Source: Gracilibacillus massiliensis (GTDB lineage: Bacteria > Bacillota > Bacilli > Bacillales > Amphibacillaceae). From it: a DNA stretch of 64,000 nucleotides. The translations under genes were made by a program, and so were the position numbers. Positions 55,577 to 64,000 of the stretch are shown here, piece by piece (positions within the stretch are counted from its first letter, which is position 1; each line of letters starts with the position of its first letter). The stretch is from contig NZ_CZRP01000011.1 in the NCBI RefSeq assembly GCF_001458115.1, positions 791,381 through 855,380 of the forward strand, in the 5' to 3' direction. The notes below the pieces were generated by a model that ran no database searches, was not told the DNA's origin, and saw only the letters and a program-made list of their open reading frames with translations.

Positions 55577-56632
55577 CTAAATTTTAAAATTTGTTTTAAA
55601 AATACCTGCTTCTTTCGCAGAGTTAAATGCGATAACAATCAACGGTCCCACAATAAATCCTAATATTCCTAATAGCTTTAAACCAATATACATAGCAATC
55701 AGCGTGGCTAAAGGAGATAGGCCGATATGTTTGCCCATTACTTTAGGTTCAACGGTTCTTCGGATGGCTAGCAAGATGACAGAGAGTATGGCTAGTTGAC
55801 TACCAATAAAAATATCGCCTGTGATTAACATATAGAGTGCCCATGGGCCTAATATTGCAATAGAACCAATTATAGGTATAAAATCAATGATCCAAATAAT
55901 AAGGGACATGATTAACGCATATTCAGGCACAATAATATATAATCCGATTAAGGAAACAATAAAAATGATAATACTAACTAGAAATTGTGCTTTAAAGAAA
56001 CCAAATATGACATAGGACAAACGATCATTCATGAATTTTACTTTTTCAGCAGTAGTCTCTTTTAAATGTTTATATGCATTTGCTTTTAATCGAGGTAACT
56101 CTAGCATAAACATAAATAGAGCAATCAAATATACGATAAAGCTAACCAAATAATTAGGGATTTCACTTGCTATATTAGCAATTTTTTCAATGCGTACCAT
56201 ATCTCGTAGGTTATCACTCAAAGATGTTGTAGTTGATTGAATTTGTTTTTTTACTTCAATGACGAATTCATTAGGTAAATCTTCTGTAAAATGATCCAAA
56301 TCTTCTTCCCATTCTAATACTTGGTCTTTTACTGAAAGCATATATGAAGGTGCGTTTTCAGCAAAATTTACAACTTGTCCGATAATCTTGGTAACGGCAT
56401 AAGTACCAATTGTACTAATAATTACAAGAAAAATTATAAAGACAATTGTTACAGCTAGTTTACGGCTTAATCTAAGTCTTTGTATAATCCAGCGTACGAC
56501 AGGATTAAGAATTAATGCCGTAATAAAAGCTAAAATTAAGGGGATAGATACAGGCAAGATAAGAATAGCCGCTACTATCAATAAAAGTATAATAAAGAAT
56601 AATTTTATATGTTTTTTAGATATATTTTTCAT
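55577..56632 (-). CDS. AI-2E family (YtvI/PerM-like) membrane permease
   Basis: 351 residues, about eight membrane helices with a soluble segment at about 75-150. Family sequence: PVSIPLILAFITALILNPVVRW at the start and IIWIIDFIPIIGSIAILGPW, then GLKLLGILGFIVGPL near the end. Members include YtvI, YrrI and YueF of B. subtilis, and some work as sodium/proton antiporters. Transported species here is unknown. Confidence 0.85.
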   Translation of the reverse strand: MKNISKKHIKLFFIILLLIVAAILILPVSIPLILAFITALILNPVVRWIIQRLRLSRKLAVTIVFIIFLVIISTIGTYAVTKIIGQVVNFAENAPSYMLSVKDQVLEWEEDLDHFTEDLPNEFVIEVKKQIQSTTTSLSDNLRDMVRIEKIANIASEIPNYLVSFIVYLIALFMFMLELPRLKANAYKHLKETTAEKVKFMNDRLSYVIFGFFKAQFLVSIIIFIVSLIGLYIIVPEYALIMSLIIWIIDFIPIIGSIAILGPWALYMLITGDIFIGSQLAILSVILLAIRRTVEPKVMGKHIGLSPLATLIAMYIGLKLLGILGFIVGPLIVIAFNSAKEAGIFKTNFKI

Positions 56633-56681
56633 TTAACTACTATCATAACTCCTTTCAGAAAGAAGATGGTTATGTATTATG

Positions 56682-56709
56682 AAAAACGACTGTATTACGT
56701 ATACAGCCG
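56682..56709 (-). terminator. Terminator of yugN
   Basis: Stem CGGCTGTAT with ATACAGTCG on the reverse strand, followed there by TTTTTC. Lies between yugN and the permease gene. Confidence 0.75.
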
Positions 56710-56728
56710 CTCATTCAGAGATTGAAAC

Positions 56729-57097
56729 TTAGTTTTTCACAAAAGGTTCGAAGTTTTGCTTAGCGTTTTTTAATAATGTCGAAGCGCGCTCCACTGTTGT
56801 TTGTGGAAATTCTTCCTGTTCGCCGTATTCGATACCTGTAGGATAATAATGCTTCCCAAGTAAAGGTGTTAATAATTTGATGACAGCATCACCTTTATCT
56901 ACGTCACCTTCAACCGCATACCCTTGTACTCTTATGTAATAGGTAATGTTTTTCTCTGGTGAACCGATTTTATAATCATATGTAACCCTTTCATAATCCC
57001 ATTGACCTGCACGCACAAAGTTAGCTTTCTCCATCGCATGGTCTAAGGGTTTTAAATCGATTAGATTGTCTTCAATTCCTGTGTCTGTAATTTTCAT
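56729..57097 (-). CDS. yugN: YugN-like family protein
   Basis: 122 residues. MKITDTGIEDNLIDLKPLDHAMEKANFVRAGQWDYERVTYDYK and a compact alpha/beta domain match the YugN-like family. Function is unknown. Divergent from ylbC. Confidence 0.85.
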   Translation of the reverse strand: MKITDTGIEDNLIDLKPLDHAMEKANFVRAGQWDYERVTYDYKIGSPEKNITYYIRVQGYAVEGDVDKGDAVIKLLTPLLGKHYYPTGIEYGEQEEFPQTTVERASTLLKNAKQNFEPFVKN

Positions 57098-57254
57098 ACT
57101 TTCACCCCATCTAAAATTATCACTAAAACTATAATAGTATGAAATGCGAAAAGATGCAATTTAAAAAGGATATTCCTTGATAAAAACTTTCATCAATAAA
57201 AAGAGCGTGCATATAGTTATAAAAATACTATTTTAAAATTCAAGGTGGTGTGTG

Positions 57255-58292
57255 ATGAAATATAAAGTGATAGCGGTAATATCTTTTCTTTTTGTCGGGA
57301 TTTCTCTTAGTTATTTTTATTTTAGTCCAGAAGACGAACCAAAGAAGGTTATTTATCATAAAAAACAGTCACAGATTAAAGATAGTAAAGTACAATTTGC
57401 CGAAGATCATACACTTATTGAACAACAAGACGCGATTTGGAAATATATAAACCAAGATGTAACAACTATCCAATCTGAGATTGGAAATCCGGATCGAAAA
57501 GACCCCTCGATGTACAATTATGATTGGTGGATTTATAACAATGAAAATTATTATTTGCAGATTGCTGTCAAAAATAACAAGATAATTAGTTTATATTCCA
57601 ATTCACCAAAATTGGATTTTCGACCATTAATTATTGGACAAGATATTGAAAGTTTAGAAGATACGTATACATTTCACGAAGAAATAGAAGTTGATCATCT
57701 TAAGTTTAAATTGTCGGAACAAGATCTGAAACAAAGGCCGATCGTTCGCTTATCAGAAAAAATATTTGCTCAATTATACATCGATCAATTTACTAACAAA
57801 CTTGTTGGAATACGAGTGTTAAATAAGGAAGCACTAGAAATACTTAAACCATATGAATTATTTTATTGGGGGGAGTTAAAAGAAGTTGAGACTCCTAAAG
57901 ATAATAAAAGAAACGAAATCGAAGAAAGTATCGAAAAGCAAATATTTGAAATAACAAATGAACTAAGAAGTGTGTATGAACTTGATTCGTTAACTTGGGA
58001 CGATCAGGCTGCAGAAGCGGCAAAAAACCACAGTATAGATATGGTGAAAAAAAATTACTTCTCACATTATAGTCAAAACGGAGATGGTTTGAAGGAACGA
58101 TTACTAGCTGTTGATGCCTATTACTTAGTAGCAGGTGAAAATATTGCGGCACATTATATAGATGGTCCAGCTGTGATCCATGGCTGGCTTAACAGTGAAG
58201 GACACCGGGAGGCTTTATTAAAAGAAGACTATACTCACTTAGGTGTTGGGGTATATCAATCGTATTACACACAAAATTTTCTTGGGAAATAG
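57255..58292 (+). CDS. ylbC: CAP/SCP-domain secreted protein with CAP-associated domain
   Basis: 345 residues from the ATG at 57255. N-terminal membrane anchor or signal (about 5-22), a CAP-associated N-terminal domain (about 60-205) with WWIYNNENYYLQIAVKNN, and a C-terminal CAP domain (about 225-345). Its cavity motifs are NHSIDMVKKNYFSHYSQNGDGLKERL, GENIAAHY and WLNSEGHREALL. It corresponds to B. subtilis YlbC. Function is unknown. Confidence 0.9.
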   Translation: MKYKVIAVISFLFVGISLSYFYFSPEDEPKKVIYHKKQSQIKDSKVQFAEDHTLIEQQDAIWKYINQDVTTIQSEIGNPDRKDPSMYNYDWWIYNNENYYLQIAVKNNKIISLYSNSPKLDFRPLIIGQDIESLEDTYTFHEEIEVDHLKFKLSEQDLKQRPIVRLSEKIFAQLYIDQFTNKLVGIRVLNKEALEILKPYELFYWGELKEVETPKDNKRNEIEESIEKQIFEITNELRSVYELDSLTWDDQAAEAAKNHSIDMVKKNYFSHYSQNGDGLKERLLAVDAYYLVAGENIAAHYIDGPAVIHGWLNSEGHREALLKEDYTHLGVGVYQSYYTQNFLGK

Positions 58293-58359
58293 TGGTACAC
58301 ATATGTAGGTAATTCGCATATATTGAGGATAGGAAGATCATGAGGAAGGAGCACGTAAA

Positions 58360-58749
58360 ATGACAAATGCATCCCATTCTTCTGTCCAACAATTTAAAAC
58401 CTTTATTCATGAACACCCCTTATTAATCAAAAAAGTTCGAGAGGGCGAATTAAACTTACAAGAAACATATGAAAAATATGTGTTATTAGGTGAAGAGGAT
58501 CCTACATGGGAAAAATATAAAAAAAATCGAGAGGAAAAGACGGAAGAAAATAATAGTACTAGTCAGCTCTATCAAAAATTATGGAAACACATAGAACACT
58601 TGGACGTCAATCAAGTAGAGAATCATATTAATGACTTGAATGGAGCAATCGGTAATATACTAACCTTAATTGAACAGTTCAAACAATTTAGAAATAATCA
58701 AATGTCTTCCTCTCAGTCTGACCATTTTTTTAATCGTCCAAAAGATTAG
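58360..58749 (+). CDS. ylbD: YlbD family protein
   Basis: 129 residues. Matches YlbD (annotated as a putative coat protein): VQQFKTFIHEHPLLIKKVREGELNLQETYEKYVLLGEEDPTWEKYK at the N terminus and a helical C terminus. No signal. Followed by ylbE at 10 bp; ylbD-G form one operon. Confidence 0.9.
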   Translation: MTNASHSSVQQFKTFIHEHPLLIKKVREGELNLQETYEKYVLLGEEDPTWEKYKKNREEKTEENNSTSQLYQKLWKHIEHLDVNQVENHINDLNGAIGNILTLIEQFKQFRNNQMSSSQSDHFFNRPKD

Positions 58750-58759
58750 GGGGATTTGA

Positions 58760-58993
58760 ATGGAGCCGGAAACCTATCGATTAATACAACAGCGAGAAGA
58801 CTTATGGCGTTTCATTAGAAATAACCCTGAATGGTATCGCTATTTAACAAGAGAACCTGACAGGATAAGTGAACTAGAGTTAAAATCAAAACAATATTTT
58901 GGAAAGACATTACCTCAAAGGTTGGAAAAAACACAACAAAATATACAAATGATACGATTACTAATGGAAATGGCGGGCTCATGGAATGATTAA
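58760..58993 (+). CDS. ylbE: YlbE-like family protein
   Basis: 77 residues with the YlbE-typical LIQQREDLWRFIRNNPEWYRYLTREP. Helical, cytosolic; function is unknown. Ribosome site GGGGGATTTG lies just after the ylbD stop. Confidence 0.92.
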   Translation: MEPETYRLIQQREDLWRFIRNNPEWYRYLTREPDRISELELKSKQYFGKTLPQRLEKTQQNIQMIRLLMEMAGSWND

Positions 58994-59057
58994 GAGTCTG
59001 CCTCTTTTATTTCTCTTCAATTATTGGTATGATAAAGAGAATGGAGGTGTTTCATAC

Positions 59058-59501
59058 ATGTTAGCAACAATCGAGATTGTTGATATTTTAGATAAATCAG
59101 AAGCATTAGGTCAAATGGTGTTAGAGTCAGATGTAATGCAGAATTTTAATAAAGCGAAAGAAACGATGGATCAAGATCAAGAGGCACAGGGCTTAATTAG
59201 ACACTTTACCAAAGTCAAGGATTCTTACGATGAAGTCGAGCGATTCGGCAGATACCACCCGGATTATAGTAAAATCATGAAGGAAATTCGTGTTGCGAAA
59301 CGGGAAATGGATATGCACGAAACTATTGCCGCTTATAAAATGGCAGAAACAGACTTACAAAAACTTCTAGATGAGGTAAGCCAAGTGGTCGCTTTTAGTG
59401 TGAGTGATAAAGTAAAGGTTCCAATGGATGGAGCTGCACTTACAGATGGTGGCTGTGGCTGTGGGTCTGGAAGCAGTGGTTGTGGCTGTAAAGCTTCTTA
59501 A
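59058..59501 (+). CDS. ricF: RicF (YlbF), subunit of the RicA-RicF-RicT complex
   Basis: 147 residues from the ATG at 59058 behind GGAGGTG; a longer frame overlapping ylbE is discarded. Helical YlbF/YmcA domain (about 1-115) and a Cys-rich tail, CGCGSGSSGCGC, that provides ligands for iron-sulfur clusters. The complex accelerates phosphorelay to Spo0A and mRNA maturation with RNase Y in B. subtilis. Confidence 0.93.
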   Translation: MLATIEIVDILDKSEALGQMVLESDVMQNFNKAKETMDQDQEAQGLIRHFTKVKDSYDEVERFGRYHPDYSKIMKEIRVAKREMDMHETIAAYKMAETDLQKLLDEVSQVVAFSVSDKVKVPMDGAALTDGGCGCGSGSSGCGCKAS

Positions 59502-59531
59502 GTATAATCCTGTTTGAAGTGAGGTATATAT

Positions 59532-59810
59532 ATGATAGTTAAACGCCAAGGTTTAGTAGTTTGGTTTCATCAAATGAAGCATGTTAAACATATAAAGAAA
59601 TTCGGACACATGGTTCATGTATCTAAAAAGTTAAAATATGCAATGATATATGTCAATCAAGATCAATTGGATGATACATATCAAAAGCTTATAAAATTAC
59701 CTTTTGTTACAAAAATTGAACCATCTTATAAACCTTTCATCAAAACCGACTTTGAGAAAAAAGTGTTTGATAAAGAAGAAAAAGAATATGATTATAAAAT
59801 GGGTATATAA
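59532..59810 (+). CDS. ylbG: DUF2129 protein YlbG
   Basis: 92 residues. MIVKRQGLVVWFHQMKHVKHIKKFGHMVHVSKKLKYA and KLPFVTKIEPSYKPFI match the YlbG family. Function is unknown. Repeat R4 begins at the base after its stop codon. Confidence 0.92.
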   Translation: MIVKRQGLVVWFHQMKHVKHIKKFGHMVHVSKKLKYAMIYVNQDQLDDTYQKLIKLPFVTKIEPSYKPFIKTDFEKKVFDKEEKEYDYKMGI

Positions 59811-60077
59811 GAAAAGCGGAGAGCACCCGTTTAGAAACGTAGCGAATGGAGCGAATCAACTGAGATAAAGGAATCACGGACTTACACAGGAAGTGTTGAC
59901 ATCTGTGTTGCCTACAGGACGTAGGCGACCTTAGCAGATGTACCTCCATTACGAACCGATGATGACTTTCACCTGAAGGCATAAGTGCTACTAAGCCTCT
60001 GGTTTCACCAATCGGCAAGTCTTCTTTATCGCAAGCAGATTTGTGAAGTCGCCTAGTTTCTGGGTGCTCGGAGCTAA
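59811..60077 (+). repeat. Stop-codon-abutting repeat R4, long copy
   Basis: Starts directly behind the ylbG stop with GAAAAGCGGAGAGCACCCG and ends GTGCTCGGAGCTAAAC. Compared with 2268-2413 the outer parts and the middle CGAACCGATGATGACTT agree. Two extra segments are present: about 70 bp after AATCACGG and about 70 bp after GATGACTT. It fills most of the 565-bp ylbG-rsmD gap. Confidence 0.75.
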
Positions 60078-60117
60078 ACAACTTCAAATTTTTATACTTT
60101 CTTGCCGTATATAAAAA

Positions 60118-60146
60118 AACCTGCAGTTATCCTTTAACTGCAGGTT
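60118..60146 (+). terminator. Terminator behind ylbG and R4
   Basis: Stem AACCTGCAGTTA with TAACTGCAGGTT, followed by CTTTTTATTTT. Confidence 0.9.
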
Positions 60147-60308
60147 CTTTTTATTTTCTTAATCAAAAAGAAAATAAAAAGATAAAGGGAGAGGAGAAAC
60201 CGGAGGAAGAACTTATGGGGAAATGTAAGTCTTCTCCGAATTTAAGCAACCATATGCGTTGCTGTATTTAAAGTTTGTACCAAGACGGATCGTTTTATAC
60301 AAGTGAAT

Positions 60309-60338
60309 TTGAGAATATTACTACTTTCGTGCTATAGT
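60309..60338 (+). promoter_or_regulatory. Candidate sigma-A promoter of rsmD-coaD
   Basis: TTGAGA, an 18-bp spacer and TATAGT, about 38 bp before the rsmD start and downstream of the ylbG terminator. Confidence 0.45.
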
Positions 60339-60375
60339 AAGGGAGATTTAGTAAAAATGAAGAGAGGGAAAGGCT

Positions 60376-61417
<1,042 letters not shown>

Positions 61418-61422
61418 CGTAA

Positions 61423-62619
61423 CTATTTGTGTTTTATTAGTAATAAAAGATAAACAAACAACGCCATTAAAGTGAATAATAAACCAGCTTGTTCAATTGA
61501 TCGATATAACTGTTGCATATTTTCGAGCGGCGGTTGTGCCCAATTCATAAAGGAAACCATAGTAGACTGGATTTGATATTTATATATCGGTACATATAAA
61601 AGTACGACAATAATACTCGCAAAAATAGCATGAAGAATACGCGCAAAAAAATAGGGAGCAAAACGTATATCTGTTTCTGCTAAAATACTAGCCACTTGTG
61701 CTTGTACAGAAAATCCATTAAAGGCAAGTATAATTGAGACAAATACAGCCTTTATTAGTATGGAACTTTCTGTTTGAGATACTTCGTTAGCACCAATCGT
61801 AATTTCAAAAAATCCTGTAAATAAAGGGAGTGCCATTTCTATCGGTAAATGAAGTAGCTGTAAAAATCCAGCAATTCCACCAGCAAAAAAGTGTGCCAAA
61901 TGAATTTCACGCATTATCTCTGTGAGAACAGAAAATAAAATGATAAATCCCCCAATGACGAGTAGTGTTTGTATTGAGTTTGTAACAGAATCGCCAAGAA
62001 TCTTGCCAAGAGGTCTATTTTCTTTGATCCTGGCTAAGTGTAGTTGTTCAAATGCTTTTGAAATTGAAAAATTCTGAAATCTATAATTGTTTCTTTCGCG
62101 ATATTTATAAAAACGCATACAAACTCCGACACAAAAGTTGCTCGAATAATGAGTTAGCGCTAATAAAATACCAAGTTGATGATCATAAAAAAAACCGATA
62201 GAAACGGCACCGATAATAAATAAAGGATTTGAAGCATTAGTAAAAGTGACAAGTCGTTCTGCCTCTGTTTTTGTTAACTGTCCTTCTTGTCTTAATCGTG
62301 CTGTAAATTTAGCTCCAGAAGGATAACCACTTGCCATTCCCATTGTCCAAACAAAACCCCCTACCCCTGGAACATTGAATAATGGCCTCATAATAGGTTC
62401 ACAGAGGACACCGATAAAATGTACCACACCAAAAGCAATTAATAATTCTGCAACGATGAAAAACGGAAGCAGTGAAGGGAATACTACATTCGCCCAAACT
62501 TCTAACCCTCTTTGACTAGCTTTTAGTACTTCTTGTGGAAAATATATTACCATTCCCGCAATAAATACGGATATGGATGCATAGATAATAGAATACACCT
62601 TTTGATTCAACTTTTGCAC
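61423..62619 (-). CDS. ylbJ: Sporulation integral membrane protein YlbJ
   Basis: 398 residues, about ten membrane helices. Nucleoside-recognition (Gate) domain family: WANVVFPSLLPFFIVAELLIAFGVVHFIG and GFVWTMGMASGYPSGAKFTA, SNPLFIIGAVSIG. Sigma-E-dependent in B. subtilis and needed for dipicolinate uptake from the mother cell or normal spores. That links it functionally to the spoVA genes at the other end of the window. Confidence 0.92.
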   Translation of the reverse strand: MQKLNQKVYSIIYASISVFIAGMVIYFPQEVLKASQRGLEVWANVVFPSLLPFFIVAELLIAFGVVHFIGVLCEPIMRPLFNVPGVGGFVWTMGMASGYPSGAKFTARLRQEGQLTKTEAERLVTFTNASNPLFIIGAVSIGFFYDHQLGILLALTHYSSNFCVGVCMRFYKYRERNNYRFQNFSISKAFEQLHLARIKENRPLGKILGDSVTNSIQTLLVIGGFIILFSVLTEIMREIHLAHFFAGGIAGFLQLLHLPIEMALPLFTGFFEITIGANEVSQTESSILIKAVFVSIILAFNGFSVQAQVASILAETDIRFAPYFFARILHAIFASIIVVLLYVPIYKYQIQSTMVSFMNWAQPPLENMQQLYRSIEQAGLLFTLMALFVYLLLLIKHK

Positions 62620-62779
62620 TCCTTTGGTAACACTTTTCTGTACCTTTGCTCGAATGAGTAGTAAAATATATTATGTTTTTAAAATATTTGTTTGCTAATA
62701 TATACGCAAGCTTGTACAGGAAATATTACACTTCATAAAGTTTTTAAGGAAATCGTGATTTCGAGAAAGAAGGTTACTT

Positions 62780-63799
62780 ATGTTTCAACTTAAGAGTAAA
62801 GCACGTATTATACTGTTTATGATAGCTTTGATTTGCATCTTCTTGTTTTTTAGTTATCAATTGCCATATTATATCCATAAACCTGGCCATGCCGATCCTC
62901 TTAATCCTGTGGTAGCGGTTGAGGGAGGATTTGAGAGTGAAGGGGATATGCATCTTGTTACGATACAAGGTGGGAAGGCAACACCTTTTCAATATCTAAT
63001 GGCATTAATGAGAGATTATTATGATATATTGCCAATCGAAAATGTATTGCCAGAGGGCATGAGTGATCAAGAATACCGTCAGATGCAACTAATGATGATG
63101 GAAGACTCTCAGGAGTCCTCTAAAGTTGTAGCATATGAGGCAGCGAATCAAGAAATTGAGATAGAATATGAGGGTGTATATGTTGTTTCTGTGGTCGAGG
63201 ATATGCCTGCCGAGGGCATACTTCAACCAGAGGATGAAATAATAGAAATAGACCAACAAAAAATAAATGAAGCAAATGATTTAATTGATTATGTGACAGC
63301 TAAACAAGCGGGAGATACGATTGAATTAACCATTCTGCGAGATAACGAAACCCTTGAAAAAGAAGTTACATTGCAAGCACTTGAACAATTGGAGGGTAAA
63401 CCGGGAATTGGTATTAGTTTAGTTACGAATCGATCGGTTAGCGTCTCACCTGAATTACAATTTTCGAGTGGTGACATAGGTGGTCCAAGTGCCGGATTGA
63501 TGTTCTCTCTAGAAATTTATGACCAATTAACGGAACAAGACATGACAAAAGGTCATCAAATAGCAGGTACTGGTGAAGTGGATTATCAAGGTAATGTTGG
63601 ACGAATTGGTGGAGTGGATAAAAAAGTAGTGGCCGCAGATCGAGCAGGCTGTGATATCTTTTTTGCACCGTACGAAAATGGAAGATCAGGATCTAACTAT
63701 GAAGTAGCCAAACAGGTGGCAAAAGACATAGGAACAGACATGAAAATAGTGCCTGTCGATCATTTTGACGAAGCAGTCGAATACCTGGAAAATCTATAA
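62780..63799 (+). CDS. ylbL: YlbL/SepM-like membrane protease (PDZ + Lon-type domain)
   Basis: 339 residues. One N-terminal membrane helix (about 10-28), a PDZ domain (about 120-205; VYVVSVVEDMPAEGILQPEDEIIEID) and a Lon C-terminal-type protease domain. Ser is in SGDIGGPSAGLMF (about residue 235) and Lys in IGGVDKKVVAADRAG. Faces outside; in Bacillus YlbL cleaves membrane or secreted substrates and is linked to DNA-damage checkpoint recovery. Divergent from ylbJ. Confidence 0.93.
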   Translation: MFQLKSKARIILFMIALICIFLFFSYQLPYYIHKPGHADPLNPVVAVEGGFESEGDMHLVTIQGGKATPFQYLMALMRDYYDILPIENVLPEGMSDQEYRQMQLMMMEDSQESSKVVAYEAANQEIEIEYEGVYVVSVVEDMPAEGILQPEDEIIEIDQQKINEANDLIDYVTAKQAGDTIELTILRDNETLEKEVTLQALEQLEGKPGIGISLVTNRSVSVSPELQFSSGDIGGPSAGLMFSLEIYDQLTEQDMTKGHQIAGTGEVDYQGNVGRIGGVDKKVVAADRAGCDIFFAPYENGRSGSNYEVAKQVAKDIGTDMKIVPVDHFDEAVEYLENL

Positions 63800-63828
63800 A
63801 TCCAAACACTAAACATTCAATATTAAGT

Positions 63829-64000
63829 AGACACAAACTGCGAACTTGTAGCGATTTTGAGAGTATGATGAGTGTTAAGCAAAAGCTCCGTCCATTTACT
63901 TCGCTTTCCGCGGGCGCCACCTCAGCCTCCTCGGCAGAAAATCACTGCCTGCGGGGTCTTCGGAAGACGCTGTTCCCGCCGGAGTCTACGTAAATGGACT
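63829..64000. repeat. Palindromic double-hairpin element P8 (runs off the window)
   Basis: Starts GACACAAACTGCGAACTTG directly behind ylbL. It follows the P6 left arm almost base for base (GTCCATTTACTTCGC, GCCACCTCAGCCTCCTCGGC, ACGTAAATGGACT), but without the micro-insertion, and is cut by the window end. Confidence 0.85.

Overview
This is a chromosomal stretch of a low-GC, endospore-forming Bacillaceae. I infer an Oceanobacillus/Gracilibacillus-like or related genus from gene content and order; no rRNA or species marker is present. Spore genes (spoVAC/D/Eb, two YhcN/YlaJ-type lipoproteins, a Spo0E-like phosphatase, ylbJ) and gene order closely matching the patA/ykuQR/ktrC/rnjA/pdh/speA/yla/cta/ylb arc of Bacillus subtilis support this.

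Layout. 1-289 is the tail of an oxidoreductase. 290-1824 holds a palindromic repeat split by an 850-bp structured insertion. 1825-4322 is a reverse-strand spoVA mini-operon for dipicolinate transport. 4605-9365 holds poorly known genes: a zinc-ribbon/TPR protein, an HtrA-like protease and a lipoprotein in one apparent operon, then a 27-residue membrane peptide, a PilZ protein and a Spo0E-like protein. 9587-18329 holds lysine/diaminopimelate genes (patA, dapH, dapL), a c-di-AMP sensor (darB), ykuE, a Sco1 copper chaperone and an MscS channel. 18573-22180 encodes a heterodimeric ABC exporter (yknU/yknV). 22421-28270 holds ktrC, rnjA, rpoY, ykrA, def and ykyA. 28667-33464 is the complete pyruvate dehydrogenase operon. 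33537-39871 holds a polysaccharide deacetylase, speA, yktA, yktB, suhB, ylaF and ylaH. 39878-41878 is an IS3-type element with an extra antisense gene. 41918-44276 holds ylaI, ylaJ, ylaN and two orphan genes. 44327-45857 is a frameshifted IS4-type element. 45952-55512 holds ftsW and the heme A / caa3 cytochrome oxidase cluster (ctaA, ctaB-F, ctaG, DUF420/CtaM). 55577-63799 is the ylb region: an AI-2E-type permease, yugN, ylbC-G, rsmD, coaD, ylbJ and ylbL.

The most striking non-coding content is repetitive DNA. Eight long quasi-palindromic elements (about 450-680 bp, each made of two opposed hairpin arms around a spacer) lie only between genes, and five of them lie exactly between convergent genes. 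Three are themselves interrupted: one by an 850-bp group II intron-like or structured-RNA insertion, one by a 161-bp MITE with a clear 9-bp target duplication, and two (one in each of two arm subtypes) by the same 50-bp micro-insertion. A second dispersed family of about 100-150 bp occurs six times. A third family of about 150-270 bp occurs twice, each time immediately behind a stop codon.

No tRNA, rRNA, CRISPR array or prophage was seen. Coordinates of repeat ends are by eye and may be off by several bases. Start codons were moved from the longest frame where a ribosome binding site clearly decided it.
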